Source of the DNA: Marinibaculum sp040216765
GTDB taxonomy: Bacteria; Pseudomonadota; Alphaproteobacteria; Ferrovibrionales; Ferrovibrionaceae
Length of the DNA stretch: 64,000 nt
Reading direction: 5' to 3'
Assembly: GCA_040216765.1 (NCBI GenBank)
Contig: JAVJON010000070.1
Span: 144,554-208,553, forward strand
Below, piece by piece: positions 26,679-35,259 of the stretch (the first letter of the stretch is position 1; every line of letters begins with the position of its first letter). The translations under genes were made by a program, and so were the position numbers. The notes under the pieces are model-generated. The model was not told the DNA's origin. It did no database searches and saw only the letters and a program-made list of their open reading frames with translations.

Positions 26679-28889
26679 TCACAACGCCATATAGCCCGGC
26701 AGCCATTCTTCATGTGCCGTGGCCAACGCGTCCACCGATATGGTGAAAGCATCGGTCACAGTCAATTTTCCGCCGCCGACGATGCCGATCCGCTGCAGCG
26801 GCACGCCGGCCGCGGCCGCATCCTGCAGCGCGCGGTCGGCCAGTGCCGCCGGCATCGCCAGGAGGTAGCGGGCCTGATCCTCGCCGAACGATGCGGCGGC
26901 CAGCTGCAGCGCATCGGCCCCCGGCCCGGCGGGCAGGGTCACGGTGGCGCCCCGCCGGCCGGCCATGGCCATCTCGGCCAGCGCCACCAGCAGGCCGCCA
27001 TCGGACAGGTCGTGGCAGGTATCGACACCCTGCTCGGCGATCAGCCGGCGCGCGAAATCGCCGTTGCGCCGCTCCGCCTGCAGGTCCACCGGCGGCGGCG
27101 GGCCGGCCTCCCGGCCCAGGATCTCGCGCAGATAGAGCGACTGTCCCAGATGGCCGCGTGCCTCGCCCAGCAGCAGCAGCGCATCGCCGTCGCGCTTCAG
27201 CGCGACAGTGGCGGAGCGCGACAGGTCCTCGATCACGCCGACCGCGCCGATCGCGGGGGTCGGCAGGATCGCGCGGCCGTCGGTCTCGTTGTAGAGCGAG
27301 ACATTGCCGCTGACGACCGGGAAATCGAGCGCCAGGCAGGCGGCCTTCATGCCCTGGATGCAGCCGACGAACTGGCCCATCACCTCCGGCCGTTCGGGAT
27401 TGCCGAAGTTCATGTTGTCGGTCACCGCACGCGGCAGGGCGCCGACGGCGTTCAGGTTGCGCCAGGCCTCCGCCACCGCCTGGGCGCCGCCGGTCTCCGG
27501 ATGCGCGCGGCAATAGCGCGGCGTGCAGTCGGTGGCGATCGCCAGGCCCCGGTTCGAGCCGTGGATCCGCACGACGGCGGCATCGCCGCCCGGGCGCTGC
27601 ACGGTGTCGCCCATCACCGTATGGTCGTACTGCTCCCAGATCCAGCGCCGGCTGGCCAGGTCGGGGCAGGCCAGCAGCCGCAGCAGCGCCGTCTCCAGCG
27701 GCACGCCGGGCTCCCCAAGCGACACCGACGCCGGCGGCGGCGTGGCCACCCAGGGCCGGTCGTATTCGGGGGAGGCCTTGGCCAGCGGGTCGATCGGCAG
27801 GTCCCCCACGGTCTCGCCGCCGAAGCGCAGGACCATGCGGCCGGTATCGGTCAGATGGCCGATCACGGCGAAATCCAGTTCCCATTTGCGGAAGATCGCC
27901 TCGGCCTTCTCCTGGCGCCCGGGCGCCAGGATCAGCAGCATGCGCTCCTGGCTTTCCGACAGCATCATCTCGTAGGGGGTCATCGCGTCTTCGCGGCAGG
28001 GCACCTGGTCCAGGTCGAGCTGGATGCCGACCCCGCCGGAGGAGGCCATCTCGAAGGAGGAGGAGGTCAGGCCCGCCGCGCCCATGTCCTGGATCGCCAC
28101 GATCGCGTCGGTCGCCATCAGCTCCAGGCAGGCCTCGATCAGCAGCTTCTCTGTGAACGGGTCGCCGACCTGCACCGTGGGGCGCTTCTCCTCCGCATCC
28201 TCGGAGAACTCGGCCGAGGCCATGCTCTCGCCGTGGATGCCGTCGCGGCCGGTCTTCGAGCCGACATAGACCACCGCATTGCCGATGCCCGAGGCGCGCG
28301 CGGTGAAGATCCGGTCGACCGGCGCGATGCCCACGGTCATCGCGTTGACCAGGATATTGCCGTTGTAGCTGTCGTGGAAATTCACCTCGCCGCCGACCGT
28401 CGGCACGCCGACGCAATTGCCATAGCCGCCGATGCCGGCCACGACGCCGCGCAGCAGGTGCCGGGTCCTGGGATGGTCCGGGCTGCCGAAGCGCAGGGCG
28501 TTCAGGTTGGCCACGGGGCGCGCGCCCATCGTGAAGACGTCCCGCAATATGCCGCCGACCCCGGTCGCCGCACCCTGATAGGGCTCGATGAAGGAGGGGT
28601 GGTTGTGACTCTCCATCTTGAAGATCGCCGCCAGCCCGTCGCCGATATCGATGACGCCGGCATTCTCGCCCGGGCCGTGGATCACCCAGGGCGCCTCGGT
28701 CGGCAATTCCTTGAGCCAGCGCTTGGAGGATTTGTAGGAGCAATGCTCCGACCACATGACCGAGAAGATGCCGAGCTCCAGCAGGTTCGGCGCCCGGCCC
28801 ATGATCTCCAGCACCCGGTCGTATTCCGCCGGGGTCAGGCCATGCTCGGCGACCACCTCCGGCGTGACCTCGCCCGCGGCGCCGCTCAC
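26679..28889 (-). CDS. purL: Phosphoribosylformylglycinamidine synthase subunit PurL
   Basis: A 736-residue small-type PurL, which converts FGAR to FGAM with ATP and ammonia delivered by PurQ. Signatures are SEHCSYKSSK, FKMESHNHPSFIEPYQGAATGVGG (quoted in part as FKMESHNHPS), a GNVSLYNETDGR in the second half and the conserved MSESQERM. Length matches the alphaproteobacterial form that needs separate PurQ and PurS. The GTG start at 28889 overlaps the purQ stop by 4 bases, so translation is coupled. Confidence 0.97.
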   Translation of the reverse strand: MSGAAGEVTPEVVAEHGLTPAEYDRVLEIMGRAPNLLELGIFSVMWSEHCSYKSSKRWLKELPTEAPWVIHGPGENAGVIDIGDGLAAIFKMESHNHPSFIEPYQGAATGVGGILRDVFTMGARPVANLNALRFGSPDHPRTRHLLRGVVAGIGGYGNCVGVPTVGGEVNFHDSYNGNILVNAMTVGIAPVDRIFTARASGIGNAVVYVGSKTGRDGIHGESMASAEFSEDAEEKRPTVQVGDPFTEKLLIEACLELMATDAIVAIQDMGAAGLTSSSFEMASSGGVGIQLDLDQVPCREDAMTPYEMMLSESQERMLLILAPGRQEKAEAIFRKWELDFAVIGHLTDTGRMVLRFGGETVGDLPIDPLAKASPEYDRPWVATPPPASVSLGEPGVPLETALLRLLACPDLASRRWIWEQYDHTVMGDTVQRPGGDAAVVRIHGSNRGLAIATDCTPRYCRAHPETGGAQAVAEAWRNLNAVGALPRAVTDNMNFGNPERPEVMGQFVGCIQGMKAACLALDFPVVSGNVSLYNETDGRAILPTPAIGAVGVIEDLSRSATVALKRDGDALLLLGEARGHLGQSLYLREILGREAGPPPPVDLQAERRNGDFARRLIAEQGVDTCHDLSDGGLLVALAEMAMAGRRGATVTLPAGPGADALQLAAASFGEDQARYLLAMPAALADRALQDAAAAGVPLQRIGIVGGGKLTVTDAFTISVDALATAHEEWLPGYMAL

Positions 28890-29575
28890 GACAGATGCTC
28901 CAGCGCGGCGTCGAACATCGCCCGGCCGTCGGTGCCGCCCAGGGCCGCATCGGCCAGCCGCTCCGGATGCGGCATCATCCCCAGGATGCGCCCGCCCGGG
29001 TCGCAGATCCCGGCGATATCGGCCAGCGAGCCGTTCGGGTTGGCGTCGGGCGCGCGCGCGCCTTCGGCGGTGACATAGCGGAACACCACCTGGCCTTCGC
29101 CTTCCAGGCGCGCCAGGGTCTCGTCATCGGCATAGAAATTGCCGTCGTGATGGGCGACCGGGATTCGAACCACCGTGCCGGCATTGTAGCGCGAGGTGAA
29201 GGGCGGGGCGCTGCGCTCCACCAGCAGGTGCACATCGCGGCAGACGAAGCGCTGGCTGGCATTGCGCAGCAGCGCGCCGGGCAGCAGCCCGGCCTCCTGT
29301 GCGATCTGGAAGCCGTTGCAGATCGCCAGCACCGCGGTGCCGGCCCGCGCACGCGCGACCACCTCGCGCATGATCGGCGAATGGGCGGCGATGGCGCCCG
29401 AGCGCAGATAATCGCCATAGGAGAAGCCGCCGGGGATCACGATCAGGTCCAGCGGCGGCAGGGCGCTCTCGCCATGCCAGATCATCGCCGCCGGCCGGCC
29501 GGTGCTCTGCGCCAGGGCCACAGCCACGTCGCGGTCGCAGTTGGAACCGGGAAAGACGATCACGCCTGCTTGCAT
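28886..29575 (-). CDS. purQ: Phosphoribosylformylglycinamidine synthase glutaminase subunit PurQ
   Basis: A 229-residue class I glutamine amidotransferase. The nucleophile Cys is in LAICNGFQIAQE, and the catalytic His-Glu in MMPHPERL. It makes ammonia for PurL, in complex with PurS. It begins VIVFPGSNCDRD, typical of PurQ. A 197-base gap containing two inverted REP-like elements separates it from purS, whereas it overlaps purL. Confidence 0.97.
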   Translation of the reverse strand: MQAGVIVFPGSNCDRDVAVALAQSTGRPAAMIWHGESALPPLDLIVIPGGFSYGDYLRSGAIAAHSPIMREVVARARAGTAVLAICNGFQIAQEAGLLPGALLRNASQRFVCRDVHLLVERSAPPFTSRYNAGTVVRIPVAHHDGNFYADDETLARLEGEGQVVFRYVTAEGARAPDANPNGSLADIAGICDPGGRILGMMPHPERLADAALGGTDGRAMFDAALEHLS

Positions 29576-29612
29576 GGGGGAGCCTGTTGGATAGCCACTG
29601 ACTGACGAAGCG

Positions 29613-29642
29613 CCATGGATCCCGGGTCAAGCCCGGGATGAC
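29613..29642. repeat. REP-like palindromic element, copy 2
   Basis: CCATGGATCCCGGGTCAAGC followed by CCGGGATGAC. This is the reverse-orientation relative of the copy at 25915. It lies in the purS-purQ gap, 37 bases before the purQ start. Confidence 0.7.
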
Positions 29643-29691
29643 GGCGGCGGAGAGGGGGCCGGAGAGGGGGCCGCGAGATCGCAACCGGGCC

Positions 29692-29721
29692 GTCGCCCCG
29701 GGCTTGATCCGGGGCCCATGG
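29692..29721. repeat. REP-like palindromic element, copy 3 (inverted relative to copy 2)
   Basis: GTCGCCCCGGGCTTGATCCG followed by GGGCCCATGG. It is in opposite orientation to copy 2, 49 bases away, so the two can pair over a long stem in mRNA. Between them is a 12-bp tandem duplication of GGAGAGGGGGCC (about 29650-29673). Confidence 0.7.
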
Positions 29722-29772
29722 CGCGGGCGGCGATGCAGCATGGCGGTGCCGCGCCGCAGACGGCAGGGCCGC

Positions 29773-30015
29773 TCACGCCTGGATCTCGATGGCATAGCTT
29801 TCGACGACCGGATTCGCCAGCAGCCGGTCGCACATCTCCTTCACCGCCGCCTCGGCCGCTTCGCGGTCGTCATAGCCCAGCTCGATATCGAAGAACTTGC
29901 CCTGGCGGACATCGCCGACCCGGTCGAAGCCCAGGCTGTGCAGGGCATGGTTGACCGCGCGGCCCTGCGGGTCGAGGACGCCGGGCTTCAGGGTGACATG
30001 AACGCGTGCCTTCAT
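29773..30015 (-). CDS. purS: Phosphoribosylformylglycinamidine synthase subunit PurS
   Basis: An 80-residue PurS subunit, the small bridging component of the PurLQS complex. It begins MKARVHVTLKPGVLDPQGRA, a classic PurS start, and continues through HSLGFDRVGDVRQGKFFDIEL. It lies 51 bases after purC and before purQ in the normal order. Family and length fit fully. Confidence 0.96.
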   Translation of the reverse strand: MKARVHVTLKPGVLDPQGRAVNHALHSLGFDRVGDVRQGKFFDIELGYDDREAAEAAVKEMCDRLLANPVVESYAIEIQA

Positions 30016-30066
30016 GGGCCGGCCTGCCTTCCGGTTGCCGGCCCCTGCGGAAAAGGCAGCGGCCGG

Positions 30067-30831
30067 TTACTGCATGGTGCTGGGGCCGGGCATATCGCGC
30101 GGGCCGCTTTCAGGCAAGATGCCAAGTCGGCGCGCGACCTCCTGATAGGCTTCCGCGACATTGCCCAGGTCGCGCCGGAAGCGGTCCTTGTCCATCTTCT
30201 CGTTGGTCTGGATGTCCCACAGGCGGCAGGAATCGGGGCTGATCTCGTCCGCCAGCATGATGCGCATCTCGTCGCCATGCCAGTAGCGGCCGAACTCCAG
30301 CTTGAAGTCCACGAGACGGATGCCGATCCCCAGGAACAGGCCCGAAAGGAAGTCGTTCACCCGCAGCGCGAGGTGCATCAGCTCGTCCAGCTCATGGGTG
30401 TTGGACCAGCCGAAGGCGGTGATATGCTCCTCGGTGACCATCGGGTCGCCGAGCTCGTCGCTCTTCAGGTAGAACTCGATGATCGAGCGCGGCAGCTGCG
30501 TGCCTTCCGCGACACCGAGGCGCTTGGACAGCGAGCCCGCGGCGACGTTGCGCACAACGACTTCCAGCGGAATGATCTCCACCTCCTTGATCAGCTGCTC
30601 GCGCATGTTCAGGCGGCGGACGAAATGGGTCGGGATGCCGATATCGTTCAGCCGGGTCATCAGGTATTCCGAGATCCGGTTGTTCAGCACCCCCTTGCCG
30701 GTGATGGTGGCCTTCTTCTGGTTGTTGAAGGCGGTCGTGTCGTCCTTGAAGTACTGCACCAGGGTGCCGGGTTCCGGCCCTTCGTACAGGACCTTGGCTT
30801 TTCCTTCATAGACGCGGCGGCGGCGGGACAT
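30067..30831 (-). CDS. purC: SAICAR synthetase PurC
   Basis: A 254-residue phosphoribosylaminoimidazole-succinocarboxamide synthase, the aspartate-adding step of purine synthesis. Motifs are YEGKAKVLYE, FKDDTTAFN, VVRNVAAGSL, DFKLEFG and ADEISPDSCRLWD. The ATG at 30831 gives the family N-terminus MSRRRRVYEGKAK; an ATG six codons earlier (30849) cannot be excluded. It leads the purC-purS-purQ-purL-bolA-grxD string. Confidence 0.97.
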   Translation of the reverse strand: MSRRRRVYEGKAKVLYEGPEPGTLVQYFKDDTTAFNNQKKATITGKGVLNNRISEYLMTRLNDIGIPTHFVRRLNMREQLIKEVEIIPLEVVVRNVAAGSLSKRLGVAEGTQLPRSIIEFYLKSDELGDPMVTEEHITAFGWSNTHELDELMHLALRVNDFLSGLFLGIGIRLVDFKLEFGRYWHGDEMRIMLADEISPDSCRLWDIQTNEKMDKDRFRRDLGNVAEAYQEVARRLGILPESGPRDMPGPSTMQ

Positions 30832-31187
30832 GGGCTGAATCCTGGTCATTATGCGCCCGCCCGCGGCTCTGCCGCCGCAGCCCCGGCCGCGGGATGCGGT
30901 CGGAGCGGGACGGGGCGGCGCTGGCACGGTGCGCAGGTAAACAAAGCCGGCGGCCCGAACGGAACGTTCCGTGCAGACCCCCGGCATCTGAACATGGTGG
31001 CATTACATGGCTGCCGGCGCAAGTGCCGCCGCCGATCCGGCGCGCGCGGTCCGGGCGGCCGGTGGCCGCCCCGCGCTGCTTGATTTGCGTGCCGCTGCGG
31101 GATATGCCTGACCAGCCTTCAGGTCCAGGGTCGGGCCCGCGCGCCGGTTCCCGGCGACGGCCGGCCGGCAGTCAGCGGGAGTGTTCC
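30832..31187. other. Intergenic region between divergent purC and DUF1476 genes
   Basis: This 356-base gap should hold the promoters of purC and the DUF1476 gene. I see no RNA gene, no obvious PurR-type box and no convincing ORF. A local dip in GC content at about 30937-31010 (for example AAACAAAG and ATGGTGGCATT) is the likeliest promoter area. Confidence 0.4.
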
Positions 31188-31514
31188 ATGTCCACCTTCG
31201 ACGAACGTGAAAAAGGCTACGAGGCCAAGTACGTTCACGACGAAGCCACCCTGTTCAAGATCATGTCCCGCCGCAACAAGCTGCTGGGACTCTGGGTGGC
31301 GGAGCGGATGGGCAAGGCCGGCGCCGACGCCGATTCCTATGCCCGCGAGGTGGTGATGGCCGACCTCGACGAGCCGGGCGAGGAGGATGTCTTCCGGAAG
31401 GTCCGTGGCGACCTGGACAAGAGCACCGCCCACGTGACCGACAACGAGATCCGCCGCCAGATGGCCGACCTGCGCGAGACCGCCCGCCAGCAGGTCATGT
31501 CGGAGACCAAGTAG
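31188..31514 (+). CDS. DUF1476 protein, F1-ATPase zeta-type inhibitor homologue
   Basis: A 108-residue all-helical protein of the DUF1476 family. It begins TFDEREKGYEAKYVHDE, as does the Paracoccus zeta subunit that inhibits ATP hydrolysis by the F1FO-ATP synthase through its N-terminus. The middle segment RRNKLLGLWVAERMG is highly conserved in alphaproteobacteria. It is a single gene opposite purC, ending in a GC-rich stem-loop shared with convergent purB. Confidence 0.92.
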   Translation: MSTFDEREKGYEAKYVHDEATLFKIMSRRNKLLGLWVAERMGKAGADADSYAREVVMADLDEPGEEDVFRKVRGDLDKSTAHVTDNEIRRQMADLRETARQQVMSETK

Positions 31515-31526
31515 CCTCCACTGTCC

Positions 31527-31550
31527 GGCCGCCCCCGCGCGGGGGCGGCC
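31527..31550. terminator. GC-rich palindrome between convergent DUF1476 and purB genes
   Basis: A perfect 10-bp stem GGCCGCCCCC/GGGGGCGGCC with a GCGC loop lies 13 bases after the DUF1476 stop and 39 before the purB stop. No U-run is present; it may serve as a bidirectional 3'-end structure. Confidence 0.55.
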
Positions 31551-31588
31551 GCGACCTGCGGAAAGCCGGCTCAGCCCGGAAAGCCGGT

Positions 31589-32908
31589 TCAGGCGGCTTC
31601 CTCGACCCGGTCGGCGGCCTCGAACACGCGCCGGAAAACCGTGTCGACATGCTGCAGGTGATGCTTCAGGTCGAACAGGGCGGCGAGATCCGCCGCCGGC
31701 AGGCAGGCGGCCACCTCGGTATCCGCCTGCAGCAGGGCCAGCAGATCGCCCTTGCCCTGCCAGACCGCCATGGCATGGCCCTGCACCTTGGCATAGGCAT
31801 CCTCGCGGCTCATGCCGGCCTGGGTCAGGGCGAGCAGCACCTGCTGCGAATGGATCAGGCCGGACAGCCGGTTCAGGTTGCGGGCCATGTTCTCCGGATA
31901 GACCACCAGCTTGTCCATCACGCCGGCGAGCCGCACCAGGGCGAAATCCAGGTGCACGGTGGCATCCGGGCCGATGCCGCGCTCCACCGAGGAATGGCTG
32001 ATGTCGCGCTCGTGCCACAGCGCCACGTTCTCCATTGCCGGCAGGGCAGCGGAGCGCACAAGGCGGGCCAGCCCGGTCAGGTTCTCGGTCAGCACCGGGT
32101 TGCGCTTGTGCGGCATCGCCGAGGAGCCCTTCTGCCCCGGCGCGAAATATTCCTCGGCCTCCAGCACCTCGGTGCGCTGCAGGTGGCGGATCTCGGTCGC
32201 CAGCGCCTCCACCGAGCTGGCGATCACCCCCAGGGTCGCGAAGTACATGGCATGGCGGTCGCGCGGGATCACCTGGGTGGAGATCGGTTCCGGCACCAGG
32301 CCCAGCTGGGCGGCCACATGCGCCTCCACCCGCGGGTCGATATGGGCGAAGGTCCCCACCGCGCCGGAGATCGCGCAGGTCGCCACCTCCTTGCGCGCCG
32401 CGGCCATCCGCTGGCGGGCCCGGCGGAACGCGGCGTAATGCCCTGCCAGCTTCAGCCCGAAGGTGGTCGGCTCGGCATGGATGCCGTGGCTGCGCCCGAT
32501 GCAGGGCGTGTCCTTGAACTCCAGCGCCCGCTTCTTCAGCGCCGCCAGCACCAGGTCCAGGTCGTCCAGCAGGATATCGGCGGCCTGCGCCAGCTGCACC
32601 GCCAGGCAGGTGTCCAGCACGTCCGACGAGGTCATGCCCTGGTGGACGAAGCGGGCCTGCGGCCCGACATGCTCGGCCAGGTTGGTCAGGAAGGCGATGA
32701 CGTCGTGGCGGGTCTCCCGCTCGATCTCGTCGATCCGGTCGACCTCGAAGCGGCCTTTCTCCCAGACCGCCTTGGCGGCATCCTTCGGGATCACCCCGAG
32801 GGCGGCCTGCGCGTCGCAGGCATGGGCCTCGATCTCGAACCAGATGCGGAACTTGTTCTCCGGTTCCCAGATGTCGGCCATCTTCTTGCGGGTATAGCGG
32901 GGGATCAT
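31589..32908 (-). CDS. purB: Adenylosuccinate lyase PurB
   Basis: A 439-residue fumarase/aspartase-superfamily lyase that releases fumarate from SAICAR and adenylosuccinate. The signature GSSAMPHKRNP contains the catalytic-loop Ser, and TSSDVLDT and GRSHGIHAEPTTFG are typical. It starts MIPRYTRKKMADIW, the usual short-type N-terminus. The frame is open upstream to 33466, but that overlaps the GNAT gene antisense. It is separated from the purC cluster only by the DUF1476 gene. Confidence 0.97.
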   Translation of the reverse strand: MIPRYTRKKMADIWEPENKFRIWFEIEAHACDAQAALGVIPKDAAKAVWEKGRFEVDRIDEIERETRHDVIAFLTNLAEHVGPQARFVHQGMTSSDVLDTCLAVQLAQAADILLDDLDLVLAALKKRALEFKDTPCIGRSHGIHAEPTTFGLKLAGHYAAFRRARQRMAAARKEVATCAISGAVGTFAHIDPRVEAHVAAQLGLVPEPISTQVIPRDRHAMYFATLGVIASSVEALATEIRHLQRTEVLEAEEYFAPGQKGSSAMPHKRNPVLTENLTGLARLVRSAALPAMENVALWHERDISHSSVERGIGPDATVHLDFALVRLAGVMDKLVVYPENMARNLNRLSGLIHSQQVLLALTQAGMSREDAYAKVQGHAMAVWQGKGDLLALLQADTEVAACLPAADLAALFDLKHHLQHVDTVFRRVFEAADRVEEAA

Positions 32909-33022
32909 GGCTGTCGGTCCTGTACGCGCGTCTGACGGTTGCTCGAAGGGGCGGGCCGGCGGCCCGCATCGCAGCTTATAGCAGTTTCGGCTTCTGCCGG
33001 CCGCAAGGGGAGGGCAAAGACC

Positions 33023-33586
33023 ATGGCGAGCGGTCAGCAGGCGGAGATCCGGGATGCCGTGCCGGATGACCTGCCGCAGATCCTGGCGATCTACAACGAG
33101 ATCATCGCCACTTCCACCGCCGTCTACAGCGAGCAGCCGGTCGACCTGGCGGACCGCCGGGCCTGGCTGGAGGCGCGGCGGGCAAGGGGCTTCCCGGTGC
33201 TGGTGGCGACAGGGACGGACGGGGTGCAGGGCTTCGCCAGCTTCGGCGAATGGCGTGGCGCCTGGTCGGGCTACCGCCACACGGTGGAGCATTCGGTCCA
33301 TGTCGCCGCCGGCCATCGCGGCGCCGGGCTGGGCCGCCAGCTGGTGCAGGCCCTGTTCCCGCGCGCCCGGGCGCTGGGCATGCATGTGCTGATCGGCGGC
33401 ATCGACGCGGCCAACGAAGCCTCGATCCGCTTCCACGCCCGGCTGGGCTTCGAGCAGGTGGCGCATTTCCGCGAGGTCGGCCGCAAGTTCGACCGCTGGC
33501 TCGACCTGGTCTTCATGCAGCGCTTCCTCGACATGCCGGGATCGGCGCCGGCCGTGCCTACAGCAGCCGCTGCGCCCGAAAGCTGA
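33023..33586 (+). CDS. GNAT acetyltransferase (phosphinothricin/methionine sulfoximine type)
   Basis: A 187-residue GNAT enzyme. The early DLPQILAIYNEIIATSTAVYSEQP and later HRGAGLGRQL (acetyl-CoA pyrophosphate loop) and FREVGRKFDRWLDLVFMQ place it in the phosphinothricin/methionine sulfone N-acetyltransferase group; the first is quoted in part as LAIYNEIIATSTAVY. These acetylate amino-acid analogues and give resistance to glufosinate-like compounds. The ATG at 33023 follows AGGGG. It diverges from purB and overlaps radC by 29 bases at their 3' ends. Confidence 0.88.
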   Translation: MASGQQAEIRDAVPDDLPQILAIYNEIIATSTAVYSEQPVDLADRRAWLEARRARGFPVLVATGTDGVQGFASFGEWRGAWSGYRHTVEHSVHVAAGHRGAGLGRQLVQALFPRARALGMHVLIGGIDAANEASIRFHARLGFEQVAHFREVGRKFDRWLDLVFMQRFLDMPGSAPAVPTAAAAPES

Positions 33587-34304
33587 GATGGTCGCCGCGC
33601 GCGATGATCAGATGGTCGTGCAGGACGATGTCGACCGCCTTCAGGGCGTCGCGCACCTGGCGGGTCATCTGGATGTCGGCCTGCGACGGTGTCGTGTTCC
33701 CGCTGGGATGGTTGTGCACCATGATCACCGCCGAGGCATGGCAATCCAGGGCGCTCTTCACCACCTCGCGGGTATAGACCGGGGTATGGTTCACGGTGCC
33801 GCGCTGCTGCACCTCCTCGCCGATCACCCGGTTCTGGACGTTCAGGAAGATCAGCCGGAAATGCTCGATCTCCTCCATCCCCATCGTCGCGCCGCAATAG
33901 TCGAGCACCGCCTGTTCGGTGGCGAGGATATCGGCCTGCAGCATTTCCTGGCGCAGCAGCCTGTGCCCGGCCACGCGGGCCGTGCGGATCGCGCCGATGG
34001 CGCCGGACCCGCATCCGTCGATCGCGGCCAGATCCTTCTCCGTAGCATTAAGAACGCCGGACAAGTCTTTGAATTGTTTTATTAAACGCTTCGCGAGCGG
34101 TTTCGTGTCGCCGCGCGTGATGGCGCCGAACAGGATCAGCTCCAGGATCTCGTAGTCCGGCATCCCGGCGCCGTCGCTGTCCAGCAGGCGCTGGCGCAAG
34201 CGCTGCCGGTGGCCTTCTGCGCCGGACTTGGCCGGCTTCGCGGCGGGAAGCGGCAAGGGCAGGGCGGCTTCGGCCACCTCCTGCGGCCTGCGCCGCCCCG
34301 GCAT
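33558..34304 (-). CDS. radC: RadC-type JAB-domain protein
   Basis: A 248-residue RadC/DUF2466 protein. The N-terminal helix-hairpin-helix (IDGCGSGAIGAIRTA) is followed by a JAMM/MPN+ metal site: HNHPSGNTTPSQAD supplies His, His and Asp. RadC was named for a DNA repair phenotype that was later reassigned; its activity is unclear. Start at 34304 (MPGRRRP); the reading frame runs back into map, so the ATG after the map stop is preferred. It follows map by 31 bases. Confidence 0.92.
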   Translation of the reverse strand: MPGRRRPQEVAEAALPLPLPAAKPAKSGAEGHRQRLRQRLLDSDGAGMPDYEILELILFGAITRGDTKPLAKRLIKQFKDLSGVLNATEKDLAAIDGCGSGAIGAIRTARVAGHRLLRQEMLQADILATEQAVLDYCGATMGMEEIEHFRLIFLNVQNRVIGEEVQQRGTVNHTPVYTREVVKSALDCHASAVIMVHNHPSGNTTPSQADIQMTRQVRDALKAVDIVLHDHLIIARGDHLSFRAQRLL

Positions 34305-34335
34305 CGCGCGCCGCGTCCGCCGCCCGCTGCCGTCC

Positions 34336-35160
34336 TCAGTAGGGCGGCTGGTGCAGGCCGGCGGGAGAGGTGGTGAAGATCTCCACGCCATCCTCGGTGA
34401 CGCCGACGGAATGCTCGTACTGGGCGGAGAGCGAGCGGTCGCGGGTGACCGCGGTCCAGCCGTCCGACAGCATGCGGACCTGCCACTTGCCGGCATTCAC
34501 CATCGGCTCGACGGTGAAGAACATGCCGGCGCGCAGCACGGTGCCGGTGCCGGGATCGCCGTAGTGCAGGATGTTCGGGGCGTCGTGGAAGACCCGGCCC
34601 AGGCCATGGCCGCAGAAATCGCGGACCACCGAGAAGCGCTGGCTCTCGGCAAAGCTCTGGATGGCATGGCCGATATCGCCGAGGGTGGCGCCGGGCTTCA
34701 CCGCACCGATGCCCAGCATCATCGCCTCGTAGGTGACGTCGCAGAGCTTGCGCGCCCGCACGCCGACATCGCCGGAGAAGTACATCCGGCTGGTATCGCC
34801 GTGCCAGCCGTCCAGGATCACCGTCACGTCGATGTTCATCACATCGCCTTCGCGCAGGCGCTTGTCGCCGGGAATGCCGTGGCAGACCACGTGGTTGATG
34901 CTGGTGCAGATCGATTTCGGAAAGCCGCGATAGCCCAGCGGCGCGGGGATCGCGCCATGGTCGCGGATGAAGCCGTGGCACATCCGGTCGAGCTCGCCGG
35001 TGGTGACGCCGGGCTGCACATGGGGGGTGATCATGTCCAGGCATTCGGCGGCCAGCCGTCCGGCGCGACGCATGCCGTCGAAATCCTCGGCGCTGTGCAG
35101 CTTGATCGCGCCGGAGCGCCGGGTGCGGGAATCGACCTCTTCCGCCGTGATGTAGTTCAT
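34336..35160 (-). CDS. map: Methionine aminopeptidase type I
   Basis: A 274-residue MetAP1. Metal ligands are visible in NIDVTVILDGWHGDTSRMY (two Asp, quoted partly as DGWHGDTS), GHGLGRVFH (His), TVEPM (Glu) and YEHSVGVTEDGVEIFT (Glu). It removes initiator Met from new proteins and is essential. SINHVVCHGIPGD is a family signature. The ATG at 35160 gives normal length. radC follows in the same direction. Confidence 0.97.
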   Translation of the reverse strand: MNYITAEEVDSRTRRSGAIKLHSAEDFDGMRRAGRLAAECLDMITPHVQPGVTTGELDRMCHGFIRDHGAIPAPLGYRGFPKSICTSINHVVCHGIPGDKRLREGDVMNIDVTVILDGWHGDTSRMYFSGDVGVRARKLCDVTYEAMMLGIGAVKPGATLGDIGHAIQSFAESQRFSVVRDFCGHGLGRVFHDAPNILHYGDPGTGTVLRAGMFFTVEPMVNAGKWQVRMLSDGWTAVTRDRSLSAQYEHSVGVTEDGVEIFTTSPAGLHQPPY

Positions 35161-35259
35161 GCCTGGGGCTTCCCTTGCCGCAGCCGCCCGGCCCGGGCGG
35201 CGATGCCCCTTATGTAATGCAAGTGGCGCCGGCCTGCCACTTTCCGCCCGTCGCCCCGG

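Noticed and set aside
26328..29078. 916-codon open frame on the plus strand
   Set aside because: Antisense to purL and bolA, whose identities are certain.
30832..31187. Purine riboswitch or PurR box before purC
   Set aside because: No conserved riboswitch core or palindromic PurR-like box could be recognised.
35183..35201. 8-bp palindrome between map and sfsA as an intrinsic terminator
   Set aside because: The stem is perfect but no U-run follows on either strand, and such GC palindromes are common in this genome.
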